The notes under the pieces: model-generated
Database searches by the model: none
Seen by the model: only the letters and a program-made list of their open reading frames with translations
Told to the model about the DNA's origin: nothing
Made by a program: the position numbers and the translations under genes
Assembly: GCA_030840545.1 (NCBI GenBank)
Contig: JAVEEH010000343.1
Coordinates: 1-13,880 of the forward strand
Origin: Frankiaceae bacterium
GTDB taxonomy: Bacteria; Actinomycetota; Actinomycetes; JAFAQI01
DNA: 13,880 nt
Reading direction: 5' to 3'
Shown: positions 1-7,617 of the stretch, in pieces
Layout of the letters: every line of letters starts with the position of its first letter
How positions within the stretch are numbered: the stretch's first letter is position 1

Positions 1-804
1 GAAAGCGCTTCGGCTGGCACACACCGAGGCCAGCGCACACGCGTGCTTGCGGCCGTCGGCCGCCATCCGGACGACCACTTTCTCGCCCGGCACGTCATGC
101 GCCACCACCTCGCCCGCGCCTTCCGGCGTGTCCACGGCGCAGCCCACGCCGGGCGCCTTCTCGGCGAAATCAACGTAGAGCGGATGCTCGTACTTCAGGC
201 AGCACATCAACCGGCCGCACGCACCACTGATCTTCAACGGGTTCGGCGCCAGGTCCTGGTCCTTGGCCATCCGAACACTGACCGGCTCGAAGTCCTTCAA
301 GAACGTCGCGCAGCACAGGTCGCGCCCACACGGCCCGATGCCACCTTGCACCCGAGCCTCGTCGCGGGCGCCGAGCTGGCGCAGCTCGACCTTGGTGTCG
401 AGTGTGCGCGACATGTCGCGCACGAGATCCCGGAAGTCGACCCGGTGCGGCGCGGAGCAGTAGACGACGATGCGACGGGGCTGGCTGCGGTCGAGATAGT
501 CGATGCCGACGACCTTCATCGGCAGGTCGTGCTGGCGGATCAGCCGCTTGGCCGCCACCTTGGCCTCGGCACGACGACGCCGGTTGCGGTCATCCCGGTC
601 GACGTCGGCGTCGGTGGCGATCCCGGCCAGCCGGGGCAGGCCGCCGATGTCGTCGGACACCCACGCGGGCGCCCAGACGCACTCCGCGACCTCGGTCCCG
701 TCGTCGGTGGGCACCAGCACGCGGTCGCCGACGCGCGGGGTCAGCTCACCCGGGTCGAGGTAGTAGAGCCGGCCGTAGCGCTCGAAGCTCACTGCCATCA
801 CCAT
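1..804 (-). CDS. ricT: RicT/YaaT-like PSP1-domain iron-sulfur protein (3' end beyond the window)
   Basis: The visible 268 codons run unbroken to the window edge, so the C-terminus is missing. Two cysteine clusters identify the family: GPCGRDLCC at about residues 157-165 and GACGRLMCC at about 194-202, the latter followed by LKYE, as in PSP1/YaaT proteins. In B. subtilis RicT (YaaT) joins RicA and RicF in an Fe-S complex that promotes RNase Y-dependent mRNA maturation; the actinobacterial role is less clear and is inferred here only from family. No RicA or RicF gene is in the window. A basic stretch lies at about residues 70-85. The gene follows holB after about 26 bases, the same order as holB-yaaT of Bacillus, and is probably co-transcribed. 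The start is uncertain: ATG at 804, ATG at 798 and GTG at 810 are all in frame and none has a clear ribosome binding site. Confidence 0.9.
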   Translation of the reverse strand, partial: MVMAVSFERYGRLYYLDPGELTPRVGDRVLVPTDDGTEVAECVWAPAWVSDDIGGLPRLAGIATDADVDRDDRNRRRRAEAKVAAKRLIRQHDLPMKVVGIDYLDRSQPRRIVVYCSAPHRVDFRDLVRDMSRTLDTKVELRQLGARDEARVQGGIGPCGRDLCCATFLKDFEPVSVRMAKDQDLAPNPLKISGACGRLMCCLKYEHPLYVDFAEKAPGVGCAVDTPEGAGEVVAHDVPGEKVVVRMAADGRKHACALASVCASRSAF

Positions 805-830
805 GCCCACGAGGGGAGGGTACGGCGTCG

Positions 831-1994
831 TCAGCCTTGGTGCAGGGCGAGAGCCATCGCCTCCACGGCGAGCAGCGGCGCGACGTTGGCGTCCACGGCC
901 TCCCGGCAGCCCAACACCGCCTCGATCCGGCGCAGCGTCGACTCCGGCGAGGACGTGTTGGCGAGCCGCTGCACCGTCCGTTCGAGGTCGCCGTGGACGA
1001 GAACGACGTCGGAGCCCAGCTGGAGGACCAGCACGTCGCGATAGAAGGCGGCGAGGTCGGTGAGAGCCCGGTCGAGAGCATCGCGCTGCGTGCGCGTGGC
1101 CCGCGACTTCTGCCGGCGCTCGAGGTCGGACAGCGCGGCGGACATGCCCCGCGGTTTCGCCCGCCCGCGGCCACCGATGTCCCCGAGGGACTCCCGCAGG
1201 GCGCTGGTCTCGGCCGAGTCGGCGCTCTCGATGATGCGGGCGGCCTCCTCCTTGGCGGCGTCGACGAGGTTGGCGGCCGCCATGAAGCAGCCGCCCACGG
1301 TCGCGACCTGCGTCGGCAGCTCGAGCACCTCGCGCCGGCGCTGCTGCGCCTCGGCATCCCGGGCCAACCGCCGGGCCCGACCGACATGGCCCTGGGCCGC
1401 GCGCGCTGCGAACGCCGCAACGGCCCCGTCCGCGCCCTCCCCTTCGAGGTGGGCCGCGACGTCGGCGTAGGGCGGGATGCGGAGAGTCACGTGCCGGCAG
1501 CGGGACCGGACCGTCGGCAACAGGTCCTCGGTCGACGGTGCGCAGAGCAGGAACACCCCGCGCGGCGGCGGCTCCTCGATGGACTTGAGCAGAGCGTTGA
1601 GGGCCTGCTCGGTGAACCGGTCGGCGTCCTCGACGATCGTGACCTGCCAGCGACCGCGCGTCGGAGCCAGCGCCGCGCGGTTGACCAGGTCGCGCGTCTC
1701 GGCCACTCCGTAGGACAGCCCGGCAGGCGCGACGATCTCGACGTCGGCGTGGGCCCCGGTCATCGATGTGTGGCACTCGTGACAGAGCCCACAACCCCCG
1801 TCGGCGCACTGCAGTGCGGCCGCGAATGCACGCGCCGCCACCGACCGGCCGGATCCGGGCGGGCCGGTGAACAACCAGGCATGTGTCATGCCGGCACCGC
1901 CGGTGCCGGCGATGGACGACTGCGCGGCCAGGACCGCGGTTTCGAGGACGGCCACCACCTCGCGTTGACCGATCAGCTCGTCGAAGACGCCCAT
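831..1994 (-). CDS. holB: DNA polymerase III subunit delta prime
   Basis: Clamp-loader subunit that helps load the beta sliding clamp onto primed DNA. The 387-residue product starts MGVFDELIGQ and has an AAA+ fold. The P-loop-like GPPGSGRS is at about 44-51, where Arg replaces the usual Lys. A zinc module has Cys at about 63, 68, 71 and 74. A Walker B-like VEDADR lies at about 121-126 and the SRC motif at about 164-166. The Arg for Lys change fits delta prime, which is not the ATP-hydrolysing subunit. The frame is open upstream to 2318, but the ATG at 1994 gives the family N-terminus and its first base-overlap with the upstream tmk stop (TGATG) indicates translational coupling. The C-terminal part is less conserved but carries the usual helical region. 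Length and context fit a full, intact gene. Confidence 0.95.
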   Translation of the reverse strand: MGVFDELIGQREVVAVLETAVLAAQSSIAGTGGAGMTHAWLFTGPPGSGRSVAARAFAAALQCADGGCGLCHECHTSMTGAHADVEIVAPAGLSYGVAETRDLVNRAALAPTRGRWQVTIVEDADRFTEQALNALLKSIEEPPPRGVFLLCAPSTEDLLPTVRSRCRHVTLRIPPYADVAAHLEGEGADGAVAAFAARAAQGHVGRARRLARDAEAQQRRREVLELPTQVATVGGCFMAAANLVDAAKEEAARIIESADSAETSALRESLGDIGGRGRAKPRGMSAALSDLERRQKSRATRTQRDALDRALTDLAAFYRDVLVLQLGSDVVLVHGDLERTVQRLANTSSPESTLRRIEAVLGCREAVDANVAPLLAVEAMALALHQG

Positions 1995-4066
1995 CACTGC
2001 CCCGCCGACTGTTCGATCCGGGCCAGCGGCATGGTCAGCGTCGGCGCCGATGCGGGCAGGTCGGGAAGCTCGTGCTCGACGCGGTCGAGGACCAGTCCGT
2101 GCACGTGCTCGACGTCGTAGGCGGCCACGTCGACGACGAGATAGCGCCGGTCGCCACCACGTCGCGCAAGCTCGCGGAACACTGTCCGCACCCGGCGATG
2201 AAACGCGAGCTCTTCCGCCTCCAGTCGGTCGCCGGGGCCCGTCGACCGACCCAGGCCCACCGCGGGGTCGAGATCGAGGAGCACGGTCAGGTCGGGCAGC
2301 AGGCCACCGGTCGCCCATCGCGAGATTCGGCGCACGTCGTGGTCGTCGAGCTTGCGCCCACCGGCCTGATAGGCCAGTGAGGAGTCGATGAACCGATCGG
2401 TGATGACGACGGCGCCGCGTTCGAGTGCGGGGCGGATCACCTCGGCGACGTGTTGCGCCCGGTCGGCGGCGTAGAGCAGCGCTTCGGTGCGAGGCGACAT
2501 GGCCGTGTTGGCTCGGTCGAGCAAGGTCTCGCGCAGCCGACCGCCGATGGGCGTGGCGCCGGGCTCGAAGGTGAGCACCACCTCGTAGCCGCGAGCACGC
2601 AGGCGTTCGTCGAGCAACCGGGCCTGTGTCGATTTGCCCGCTCCCTCCCCGCCCTCGAAGGCGAGGAACAGCCCGCCGACGCCCCGTCCGAGCTCGGGAT
2701 TGCGGCGCAGCAGGGCGGCGGCGATGTCAGTGCGCAAGGGGACGTTGGGCCGGTCGTCCATCATGCGCAGGCAGATGCGCCCGACGGCAAATGCGATAAG
2801 ACCCGCGACGAACATCGTGATGGTCACACCATCGAGGCGGATGCGGGTCTCGCCGAGCACCACCGAGTGCTGTCCGATCGCGCCGGCTGTGAAGGGCGAT
2901 GCCACGACCACGGCGAGCAGCATCAGCCGCATCATGTTGTAGATGTAGGCGAACGTCCGGGCGCGCTTGTCGTCGCTGACCTCGAGACCGATCATCGTGA
3001 TGCCGACGACCCACACCACGCCGGCGAATGCACCCATGAAGAACGTGAACACCATCGCGAGCAGCAGGTTGGGCATGACCGCGTCGAGCGACAGCGCGAG
3101 GCCCGCCGCCATGATGCACAACCCCATCAGCCGGCGGCGCGAGACGGCGCGGAACAGCGTCGGCCCCGTCATCATGCCGGTGGCGAGACCGATGAAGATG
3201 GTCGCGAAAAGCACGCCGTAACCGGCGGGGCCGGCGTGCAGGTCAACGACGAACTGCGGCGCGAGACCAATGGCGGCAGCGCCGGCCGCGACGGCACCCA
3301 GGATGCCGACGACGAGCCCGCGCAGCCATCGGGCCGACCCGATGAACTGCCAACCTTCGACGATCGACTGCCAGGTCGACACCTTGGCGGCGTCCGGGTC
3401 GTCGGACCGCCGCGGGCCGGCGATCCCCTTCAACGAGAACACGGTGGCTGCTGAGATGAGGAAGGTGAGCGAGTCGAAATAGAGCGCGAGGTCGACCGGG
3501 TTGCTGCGGAAGTGTGCGAACGCCGCTCCCAGGAGGTGGTTGACCTCGGCGAGGAGCGCGAACAGCGTCGAGGCGACGGCTGCCGACCCGTAGGTCGTGA
3601 TCAGGCTGATGCGGTTGGCCGACTCGAGGTGGCTGGCCGGCACCAGGTTGGGCACGCTGGCTTCCTTGGCCGGAATCCAGAACAGGGACAACGACTCGAT
3701 GAGGAACGCCGCGACCAGCAGCCACCACAGGGTGTGGACGACGGGGATGGACGCATAGAGAAGGCAGCGGAGGATGTCGGCGACGACCATGGTGTAGCGC
3801 CGGTTGAAGCGGTCACCCCACGCGCCGGCGAAGGGGCCGATGACGAGTGCAGGGGCCAGCCGGACGGCGATCACGCTGGCGATCGCATAGAGCCCGGCCG
3901 AATACCCTCTCTCCAGCTCCTGCGCGAGCTGGGTGGTCGCGACGAAGCCGAGCCAGTCGCCGAGGCTGGACAACGACAGCGCAATCCAGAGTCGGCGGAA
4001 CTGCTTGAACCCGAGGACGTTCCTTACCTCGCGCTCACCCGGGGGCTCCGACGCGACGTCGGACAG
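1994..4066 (-). CDS. tmk: MFS-type membrane domain fused to thymidylate kinase (dTMP kinase)
   Basis: Two-domain protein. The first about 440 residues hold roughly ten to twelve hydrophobic helices with an MFS-like signature (GDRFNRR after the second helix). The last about 225 residues are a complete thymidylate kinase, which phosphorylates dTMP to dTDP for DNA synthesis: P-loop GGEGAGKST at about 472-480, FEPGATPIGG, TDRFIDSSLAYQ with the DRF motif, and a GDRLE lid segment. The same MFS-Tmk fusion occurs beside topA in Streptomyces, so it is real; what the membrane part transports is unknown. The frame is open upstream to about 4201 but holds no in-frame ATG or GTG. The TTG at 3973 would cut into the first helix, because FRRLWIALSLSSLGDW is encoded across it. 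I therefore place the start at CTG 4066 (690 residues) with low certainty; see findings. It ends in a one-base overlap with holB. Confidence 0.88.
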   Translation of the reverse strand: MSDVASEPPGEREVRNVLGFKQFRRLWIALSLSSLGDWLGFVATTQLAQELERGYSAGLYAIASVIAVRLAPALVIGPFAGAWGDRFNRRYTMVVADILRCLLYASIPVVHTLWWLLVAAFLIESLSLFWIPAKEASVPNLVPASHLESANRISLITTYGSAAVASTLFALLAEVNHLLGAAFAHFRSNPVDLALYFDSLTFLISAATVFSLKGIAGPRRSDDPDAAKVSTWQSIVEGWQFIGSARWLRGLVVGILGAVAAGAAAIGLAPQFVVDLHAGPAGYGVLFATIFIGLATGMMTGPTLFRAVSRRRLMGLCIMAAGLALSLDAVMPNLLLAMVFTFFMGAFAGVVWVVGITMIGLEVSDDKRARTFAYIYNMMRLMLLAVVVASPFTAGAIGQHSVVLGETRIRLDGVTITMFVAGLIAFAVGRICLRMMDDRPNVPLRTDIAAALLRRNPELGRGVGGLFLAFEGGEGAGKSTQARLLDERLRARGYEVVLTFEPGATPIGGRLRETLLDRANTAMSPRTEALLYAADRAQHVAEVIRPALERGAVVITDRFIDSSLAYQAGGRKLDDHDVRRISRWATGGLLPDLTVLLDLDPAVGLGRSTGPGDRLEAEELAFHRRVRTVFRELARRGGDRRYLVVDVAAYDVEHVHGLVLDRVEHELPDLPASAPTLTMPLARIEQSAGQ

Positions 4067-4188
4067 GTCGCGGACATGCGCGCCTGCCGGCAGGTGACGC
4101 CGAAAGTGCGGGATACCGGGCTCCTCGGACGGGCTGGCACCACTGTAACGAGCCGGACCGTCAGACCACGGCCCCTTGTGGACACGTG
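4067..4188 (-). other. topA-tmk spacer with 12-base palindrome
   Basis: Short gap between the topA stop and the likely start of the MFS-Tmk gene. It contains the perfect 12-base palindrome CCTGCCGGCAGG at 4083-4094, just upstream of an ATG (4077) that is out of frame with the MFS-Tmk gene. That ATG opens a 17-codon frame ending in TAA at 4024-4026. I see no convincing promoter hexamers and no run of T that would make an intrinsic terminator for topA, so topA and tmk may share a transcript. Confidence 0.45.
4083..4094. repeat. Perfect 12-base palindrome upstream of the MFS-Tmk gene
   Basis: CCTGCCGGCAGG reads the same on both strands. It lies 5 bases upstream of the out-of-frame ATG at 4077 and 16 bases upstream of the probable CTG start at 4066. 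As RNA it could form only a 4-bp stem with a 4-base loop, so a protein-binding site is as likely as a hairpin. In such GC-rich DNA chance cannot be excluded. Confidence 0.5.
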
Positions 4189-6906
4189 TCAGCCCTGGCC
4201 GTCAGCCGCCGCTCGCTTCTTGCTGGTCTTCTTCGCCGTCTTCTTGGCCGGCGACTTTGCCGCCTTCTTGGCGGTGCGTTTGCGGGGCGCGGCGGGTCCC
4301 TTGGCCCGGCGCTCGGCGAGCAGCTCCGCCGCCCGCTCGATGGTGACCTCCTCGACCGAGTCACCCTTGCGCAGGCTGGCGTTTGACTCGCCGTCGGTGA
4401 CGTAGGGACCGAACCGGCCCTCCTTGACGACCACGGGCTTGCCACTCGCCGGGTCGGTGCCGAGCTCGCGCAACGGTGCGGCGGCAGCCGCGCGACCCCG
4501 GGTCTTGGGCTGGGCGAGCAGCGCCAACGCCTCGTCATGTGTCAGGGAGAACAGCTGCTGCTCATCGGCGAGCGACCGCGAGTCGGCGCCGCGTTTGACG
4601 TACGGTCCGTAGCGCCCGTTCTGCACCGTGATGTCGTCGCCCGTTGCCGGATCGGTGCCGAGCACCCGGGGAAGGGACAGCAGCCGCATCGCATCCTCGA
4701 GCGACACCGACTCGATGTCCATCGACGAGAGCAACGACGCCGTGCGTGCCTCGGCTCCGTCGAGAGGCTGCGTGGTGACGTAGGGGCCGTAGCGACCGCC
4801 GCGCACCACGATCGGCTCGCCGGTCTCAGGATCCTGGCCGAGCACGCGCTCGTCACTCTGCTTCTGCAACAACGACATGGCTCGTTCGACGGTGAGCTCG
4901 TCGGGCGGAAGGTCCTCCGGCACGCTCGCGCGTTCGGAGCTGGCGGAGTCGGCGCCCTTCTGCACATACGGCCCGTACTTACCGACCCGCACGATGACAG
5001 GTTCGCCGTCCTCGGCCGTGCCGATCGGGATGGAGTTGACCTCGCGCGCGTCGATCTCGCCCAGGCGGTCGTGCACGAGATCCTTCAATCCCACCCCGGC
5101 GTCGCCGGTGCCGAAGTAGAAGTCGGCGAGCCACTGGCCGCGCTCGCGCGCGCCGGCGGCGATCTCGTCGAGGTCGTCCTCCATCTCGGCCGTGAACCCA
5201 TAGTCGACCAGGCGGCCGAAGTGCTGCTCGAGCAGGCCGATGACCGCGAAGGCCATGAACGACGGCACCAGAGCAGTGCCACGCTTGAACACGTAGCCGC
5301 GGTCCTGGATCGTGCCGAGGATCGAGGCGTAGGTGGACGGCCGGCCGATGCCGAGCTCCTCGAGCGCCTTCACGAGGCTCGCCTCGGTGTAGCGCGCCGG
5401 CGGGTTCGTCGCGTGCTGCTGAGGCTCGACGCCAAGGGCGTCGACGCGCTGGCCCTCGCTGACCTGCGGCAGGCGGCGCTCGCGGTCGTCGCGATCGGCC
5501 TGCTCGTCATCGGTGTCCTCGACGTAGGCCCGCAGGAATCCAGGGAACGTGATGACCTTGCCGGTCGCGGAGAACTCGGCGACCCGACCATCGCTCGCGG
5601 TGCCCTGCACCCGGACGCTGACGGACTGACCGGTCGCGTCGGCCATCTGCGAGGCCACCGTGCGCTGCCAGATGAGCTCGTAGAGGCGGAACTCGTCGTT
5701 GCCGAGCTCGCCGCGCACCTGCTGGGGAGTGCGGAAGCGATCGCCGGCAGGCCGGATCGCCTCGTGGGCCTCCTGCGCGTTCTTCACCTTCCGCTGGTAG
5801 CGCCGCGGCGAGTCGGGCACGTAGTCGTCGCCGTAGAGCTCTCGCGCCTGGTCGCGGGCTGCGGTCAGCGCGGTGTCGGACAACGTGGTCGAGTCGGTCC
5901 GCATGTAGGTGATGTAGCCGTTCTCGTAGAGCCGCTGCGCGAGCCGCATCGCCACCTGAGCGGACACTCGCAACTTGCGGCTGGCCTCTTGTTGCAGCGT
6001 GCTCGTGATGAACGGCGGATAGGGCGACCGGCGATAAGGCCGCTGCTCGACGCTGCTGACGGCGAAGCTCGAGTCACCGAGGCCGGCGGCCAACGCACCG
6101 GCCGCCGACTCATCGAGATGGACGACGTCAGCCGTCAGCTCACCGGTCTCGTTGAAGTCGCGCCCGGTGGCGACGCGTTTGCCGTCGAGGGCGGCCAGCG
6201 TCGCGGTGAATGCACGCGGGTCCTCGTCCCGGCCGGTGTCGAACGTCGCTTCGAGATCCCAGTAGCCCGCCGAACGGAACCGCATGCGCGCCCGTTCGCG
6301 CTCGACCAGCAGGCGCGTCGCGACGGACTGCACCCGACCGGCCGACAGTCTCGGCATGACCTTCTTCCACAGGACCGGTGACACCTCGTAGCCGTAAAGG
6401 CGGTCGAGGATGCGGCGGGTCTCCTGCGCCTCCACCAGTGCGCGGTTGAGGTCGCGCGGCTGCTCGATGGCCTCCCGGATCGCCTGCGGCGTGATCTCGT
6501 GGAAGACCATCCGATGCACCGGCACCCGCGGCTTGAGCACCTCGAGCAGATGCCACGCGATGGCCTCGCCCTCGCGGTCCTCGTCCGTCGCGAGCAGCAG
6601 CTCGTCGGCGTTCTTGAGCGCCGCCTTCAGCTTGGCCACCTGTTGCTTCTTGTCCGGGTTGACGACGTAGAGCGGTTCGAAGCCGTGGTCGACGTCCACG
6701 CCGAGGCGAGCCCACGGCTCCTTCTTCTTGTCCTCCGGGATCTGCGCGCTGTTGCTCGGCAGGTCGCGGATGTGCCCGATGGATGACTCGACGACATAGC
6801 CGGATCCCAGGTAGCCGGCGATGGTGCGAGCCTTGGCCGGCGACTCGACGATGACCAGCCGTCGGCGCGCGGCGCCGTCGGCGGTAGTCGGGCTCGTCTC
6901 GGCCAC
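4189..6906 (-). CDS. topA: DNA topoisomerase I (type IA)
   Basis: Relaxes negative supercoils by passing one strand through a transient break in the other. The 905-residue product has an N-terminal Toprim domain (VIVESPAKA at about 18-26, with Glu21; TDEDREGE at about 107-114). The catalytic Tyr is about residue 334 in GYITYMRTDST. The C-terminal third carries four repeats of the type LGxDPxTGxPIxVxxGRYGPYV, ending at about residue 840, and then a Lys/Ala-rich tail (RKRTAKKAAKSPAKKTAKK) typical of actinobacterial TopA, thought to bind DNA. The start is GTG at 6906, preceded by GAGGAG with a 4-base spacer, and the protein begins MAETSPTTADG just before the Toprim domain. It lies 71 bases after the Rv3647c-like gene, and no clear promoter is visible between them. 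Full length and intact. Confidence 0.97.
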   Translation of the reverse strand: MAETSPTTADGAARRRLVIVESPAKARTIAGYLGSGYVVESSIGHIRDLPSNSAQIPEDKKKEPWARLGVDVDHGFEPLYVVNPDKKQQVAKLKAALKNADELLLATDEDREGEAIAWHLLEVLKPRVPVHRMVFHEITPQAIREAIEQPRDLNRALVEAQETRRILDRLYGYEVSPVLWKKVMPRLSAGRVQSVATRLLVERERARMRFRSAGYWDLEATFDTGRDEDPRAFTATLAALDGKRVATGRDFNETGELTADVVHLDESAAGALAAGLGDSSFAVSSVEQRPYRRSPYPPFITSTLQQEASRKLRVSAQVAMRLAQRLYENGYITYMRTDSTTLSDTALTAARDQARELYGDDYVPDSPRRYQRKVKNAQEAHEAIRPAGDRFRTPQQVRGELGNDEFRLYELIWQRTVASQMADATGQSVSVRVQGTASDGRVAEFSATGKVITFPGFLRAYVEDTDDEQADRDDRERRLPQVSEGQRVDALGVEPQQHATNPPARYTEASLVKALEELGIGRPSTYASILGTIQDRGYVFKRGTALVPSFMAFAVIGLLEQHFGRLVDYGFTAEMEDDLDEIAAGARERGQWLADFYFGTGDAGVGLKDLVHDRLGEIDAREVNSIPIGTAEDGEPVIVRVGKYGPYVQKGADSASSERASVPEDLPPDELTVERAMSLLQKQSDERVLGQDPETGEPIVVRGGRYGPYVTTQPLDGAEARTASLLSSMDIESVSLEDAMRLLSLPRVLGTDPATGDDITVQNGRYGPYVKRGADSRSLADEQQLFSLTHDEALALLAQPKTRGRAAAAAPLRELGTDPASGKPVVVKEGRFGPYVTDGESNASLRKGDSVEEVTIERAAELLAERRAKGPAAPRKRTAKKAAKSPAKKTAKKTSKKRAAADGQG

Positions 6907-6977
6907 GTGGCTCCTCTATCTCTTGGTCTGCCGTCTGACGTGACTGCTGGTCCGGGCCGGCGGACTGCGACCGCGGT

Positions 6978-7586
6978 TCAGGCGCCGCGAGCGTAGTCAG
7001 CCGCCGGCCAACCACCAACGGGTGCACCCGCGGGCGGATCACCCACGAGCTCCCGCAACCGGTTGAGCCGCCGCTGCCCGACGATCCGATAGGCGGGTCC
7101 GTCGGCTCGCGGCCCGACGAGCAGTCCGGGGATGCCTGCCGCGGCCAGCGCCGCTCCTACTGCCGGCCACGCACGCTCGTCATTGGCGCCGAGAGCCAAT
7201 GTATACATGCTCGCCGTGCCAGCCCCGGATGCGAGGCACCACCAGCGCAGCCGCGCCCCGTCGATCGCCCAGCCCACCGGCGGCACCTTGACGGCTCCCC
7301 GGGTCCAGGCGTCGGCGACCGAACGCAGTTGCGACAACCACGGCGTGCGCACCGCGACCCCGCTCTGCTCGTGGTCGTCACGACCGGTGTCGTCGAGCTC
7401 GGCCTCGAGATCCAGAGCGGCCAGCTCGACGACGAGGGCCGCCACCCGCCAGCCCTCGTCCACGACCACGCTGATCCGAGCCGAGTCGCCGCGGCGGACC
7501 ACCTGACCGGGGCCGGCAAGCAGGCCCTCGAGGTCGGCGATCTGCGGCTCGCGGGCAGCGGCCGAGAAAAGCGACATCTGGCTCAT
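6978..7586 (-). CDS. Conserved actinobacterial protein of unknown function (Rv3647c-like)
   Basis: A 202-residue soluble protein with no signal peptide or membrane helix and no catalytic motif that I recognise. From memory its N-terminus (MSQMSLFSAAAREPQIADL) and its position directly upstream of topA match the M. tuberculosis Rv3647c type. Other landmarks are VVDEGWRVAALVVELAALDL and a C-terminal QRRLNRLRELVG. Function is unknown; the constant link to topA hints at DNA metabolism, but that is inference only. I chose ATG 7586 on family similarity. A GTG at 7613, only 4 bases after the hppA stop, is also in frame and would add nine residues; neither has a good ribosome binding site. Close spacing to hppA (31 bases) suggests the two share a transcript. 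Confidence 0.8.
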   Translation of the reverse strand: MSQMSLFSAAAREPQIADLEGLLAGPGQVVRRGDSARISVVVDEGWRVAALVVELAALDLEAELDDTGRDDHEQSGVAVRTPWLSQLRSVADAWTRGAVKVPPVGWAIDGARLRWWCLASGAGTASMYTLALGANDERAWPAVGAALAAAGIPGLLVGPRADGPAYRIVGQRRLNRLRELVGDPPAGAPVGGWPAADYARGA

Positions 7587-7617
7587 CGCGGCCGAGGCTA
7601 CGCGCCGCGGCACCGGC

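Noticed and set aside
831..1994. HolB Arg in place of the P-loop Lys as a sign of decay
   Set aside because: The GPPGSGR form is normal for delta prime, which does not hydrolyse ATP in the clamp loader.
402..2120. Long plus-strand open frame opposite ricT, holB and tmk
   Set aside because: Its Arg/Gly-rich product has no recognisable motif and it overlies three well-supported genes on the other strand. High GC leaves such shadow frames open.
1995..2318. Upstream extension of holB to 2318
   Set aside because: It would run deep into tmk, and the added residues are Arg/Pro-rich with no family likeness. ATG 1994 gives the family N-terminus and a TGATG overlap.
4537..6381. Long plus-strand open frame opposite topA
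   Set aside because: Shadow of topA; the minus strand shows all type IA topoisomerase motifs.
6904..6909. CACGTG palindrome at the topA start codon
   Set aside because: Six-base symmetry is expected by chance and it overlaps the start codon and its RBS spacer.
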